This document shows positions 34,522 to 36,758 of a stretch of 36,758 bases of DNA, in pieces. Origin of the DNA: Pelargonium nanum. Lineage: Eukaryota; Streptophyta; Magnoliopsida; Geraniales; Geraniaceae. The notes beneath the pieces were generated by a model. It searched no databases. It was given only the letters and a program-made list of their open reading frames with translations, and was not told where the DNA came from. The first letter of the stretch is position 1; each line of letters opens with the position of its first letter. The position numbers and the translations under genes were made by a program. The stretch lies in assembly GCA_036897485.1 (NCBI GenBank), contig JAYMTF010000427.1:1-36758 (forward strand). Reading direction: 5' to 3'.

Positions 34522-36065
34522 ATGTCAGGCTTGTATAATCCCAACTACTCACCTGCTCGAGCTGCTTCTCCTCAGATTAGAAGCACCCCAGATGTTGACA
34601 GGTATGCTTTTCTCCGACCCAGATGAGTTTTTGCTTTTTGGATTCGATTCGATTAGACAGTCCACACCTGAAAGTTCCTTTTTTTTTATTTACTTGGGAA
34701 TTACTGTTCTTGATTTCTCTTGATTTGGGTTGGTTTTGATCTGACTTGATTTGGGTTTGTGTTTTTGTTTTTGTTTTGTAGCCAGTACTTGTCAGAGCTG
34801 CTAGCAGAGCATCAGAAGCTTGGACCCTTCATGCAGGTTCTTCCGATATGCAGCCGTCTGTTGAATCAAGGTTGCTTTCATCTTTTCCATGTTTTTGGAT
34901 CTGGGTTTTTAGGGGTTTTCTGTTCATGGTTTTTTTTTCTGCTTCCTCTATGCATTACTGGGTCTTGTAAATGTCTCTGCTTTTGTGGTTATAGATCGGT
35001 TTGATTGATGTTCTTCTTCTTATTTGACAGCAAATCACTTAATACTGATCATGTTTTTCTCTAACATTGCCATTTCTGATTGTGGAATTCTGTTTACAGT
35101 CTTTTGGCAGATGGTGTTTGTGATTTGAGACTAGCTAGGCAGATTTACTAACAAGTTTATGTGGCTCCAACTTTAACCTTTGCTGCATACATTTCAATGA
35201 ATCTTGTAACTTCATTGAATTCGGTTTAAACGTGCCTATATAATTGATAATATTACTGTCCACCCTTTTGGCCCCAATGGTTGCCCAGCCAATTCCCTAA
35301 TTGTTTTTGTAAATATGCCTTGGAAAATTTGGACCATATAAATGATTCATAGGTGGCCCGGTGGGATATGACAACTAAGATGACAGATAGTTAGGTAAAT
35401 GTTGGCTACTATTGTACTCGAGTTTGTTATATTGAACCAGATGTAACAAATATTGGCAGAGTATGGAGTTTGAGGTTTCAGCACCCTCTTGGCATTTGAC
35501 AGAATGTAGAATAGTTGAGTTATGCGGTTTGTAAATCAGTCACTGCCCTGGTGGTTATGGACTTGGCTAATGCTATAGAAAATTTAAGCTAGTACATGAT
35601 CAGTTTAAACAAGTAAAACATACTGATAATTGTTGTGAATAGAGATCTATCTTTTCCAGCCAAATCTAATGTTAAATAGTTTTACTAACTTGTCCTCTAC
35701 CTCTGTTGTTCATAGCTCATATAGTAGACACAAGAATGTTAATACTGTTCTGGTCTTAATTTCGCTATGGTTCATGCAACTAAATTTTATTTTGTGCAAG
35801 TATAGTCACTTACTTTTCTTGTTTTTCAATGTTCATAACCTTCTTTCTTGTGTTGATAAAATTAATTGAGATCATTGTTCAGTTTCTCATACTAGTTTCC
35901 CTTTCGTTCACAGAGATTTTACGGGTATCTGGAATGATGTCCAACCAAGGTTTTGGCGACTTTGACAGACTACGGCATAGAAGCCCTAGTCCTATGGCTT
36001 CTTCAAACCTTATGTCGAATGTTTCTGGGACAGGATTAGGTGGTTGGAATGGTCTTCCGCAGGAG
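34522..36065 (+). CDS. STAR/KH RNA-binding protein (Quaking/SPIN1-like), 5' part only
   Basis: Exons visible: 34522-34601, 34782-34870, 35914-36065, all joining in frame and giving the first 107 residues. The gene runs off the right edge: the last visible donor (GAG|GTTAGT) is at 36066 and no further exon is seen to 36758. The N-terminus [19 protein letters not shown], then [20 protein letters not shown] and [10 protein letters not shown], is the Qua1-type dimerisation region of plant STAR proteins. A Ser/Asn-rich linker with [10 protein letters not shown] follows. The KH/Qua2 RNA-binding domain should be encoded downstream, outside the window. Relatives such as rice SPIN1 and Arabidopsis At3g08620 bind RNA and some affect flowering. 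Intron 2 is large (1043 bp). Confidence 0.92.
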
Positions 36066-36758
36066 GTTAGTTTTTTTTCTTTTCTTTCTAGCTATTTGAA
36101 ATCTCAACTACAGTATCCATGATATCTGTATGATTTTATAACTATTATTGTTGTTGCTACGTCTAAGTTGTGACTGAATACTTCGCTCTTTTCTAAGCTC
36201 CATTAATATATAGTTATTAAGTTAAAGGTTTACACAGCAGCTTACAACCTGACATTTGTGATAAATGAAAAGATACATGAACTGATTTGAGTTTTACATT
36301 TACAAACGTGAGCTTACAACCTTTAATTATACGATGGAAAGAAAGTAACCCATTCACAATCCTATATTTATGTTATGGGCTTCAGCACTACATGCTGGTT
36401 AGGCAAACTATCTAGTGTCATTATGCATTAATATTTTTTTGTTAAAATACTACCTGCAGTGTGATACTTGCTTCATTGACAACCTAACAAACACTGTCCA
36501 TGGCTTCACAAATGATCAATTTGTCTTTGTGGTTGGGTAAGCCATGCCAACTTATGTTGGGCCATTATGTTCGACTCAGTAAAACTGCTTAGATATGTAC
36601 CTATCATTGTCTGTGACGAAAAGAAAGATAAGTCTATAGGACAGGACAAAAGTGTAGTGTGTACCCATGCAATATATTTGTTCATTAACCTTCATAGGTT
36701 TAGATAAGTGCCCTTTTGTTTACATTGTTCACAAATGAATATATATATATATATATAT
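36066..36758. other. intron 3 of the STAR/KH gene to window edge
   Basis: T-rich non-coding sequence with no exon-like frame, ending in an (AT)n microsatellite at 36739-36758 that coincides with the window edge. Confidence 0.7.
36739..36758. repeat. (AT)n microsatellite at right edge
   Basis: About ten AT units truncated by the end of the window. Confidence 0.95.

Noticed and set aside
1..36758. CRISPR arrays, bacterial operons, phage or integrated-virus genes, or a new multi-gene system
   Set aside because: Every coding gene is a standard plant nuclear gene with spliceosomal introns; spaced repeats are microsatellites, minisatellites or transposon pieces.

Overview
The window is nuclear DNA from a flowering plant, most likely a eudicot. 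It is AT-rich and carries intron-split genes with GT-AG junctions, T-rich introns, and kilobase-scale intergenic spaces holding SINEs, MITEs and LTR debris. The proteins have plant-type architecture (DUF1191, plant NDUFA1, STAR/KH of the SPIN1 type). The exact family or species cannot be fixed from sequence alone.

Six protein genes are supported, five complete and one cut by the right edge. From left to right: (1) a 10-11-exon bromodomain protein on + (927-4865). (2) A 6-exon plant coiled-coil protein on + with two internal amino-acid repeat arrays (6269-9752). (3) An 8-exon RNFT1/2-like membrane RING-finger E3 ligase on - (16860-11271), convergent with gene 2. (4) A single-coding-exon DUF1191 type I membrane protein on + (23975-24916). 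(5) The 65-aa complex I subunit NDUFA1 on -, two exons (32528-32222). (6) The first three coding exons of a STAR/KH RNA-binding protein on + (34522-36065 and beyond). All coding exons were joined by hand and every junction keeps frame.

The spaces between genes are 16861-23974 and 24917-32221 (both about 7 kb) and 32529-34521 (2 kb). They contain no convincing protein gene. They hold four tRNA-derived SINE-like insertions (three with good target duplications), three members of one hAT-like MITE family, microsatellites and a possible stem-loop RNA. A fifth SINE-like copy lies between genes 1 and 2. A Mutator-like MITE sits inside an intron of gene 2, and the left edge starts inside an LTR retroelement next to its primer-binding site.

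The genes do not form an operon or pathway. Two local groupings look ancestral: genes 2+3, and genes 4+5+6. The second has the same neighbours I recall for Arabidopsis At3g08600-At3g08610-At3g08620. NDUFA1 has three promoter site II elements, as expected for a respiratory-chain gene. I found no evidence of a previously undescribed system. The most useful leads are an orphan site II cluster far from any recognised gene, a stem-loop at about 25.6 kb, a coding minisatellite, and a tandem repeat that runs into a splice acceptor.
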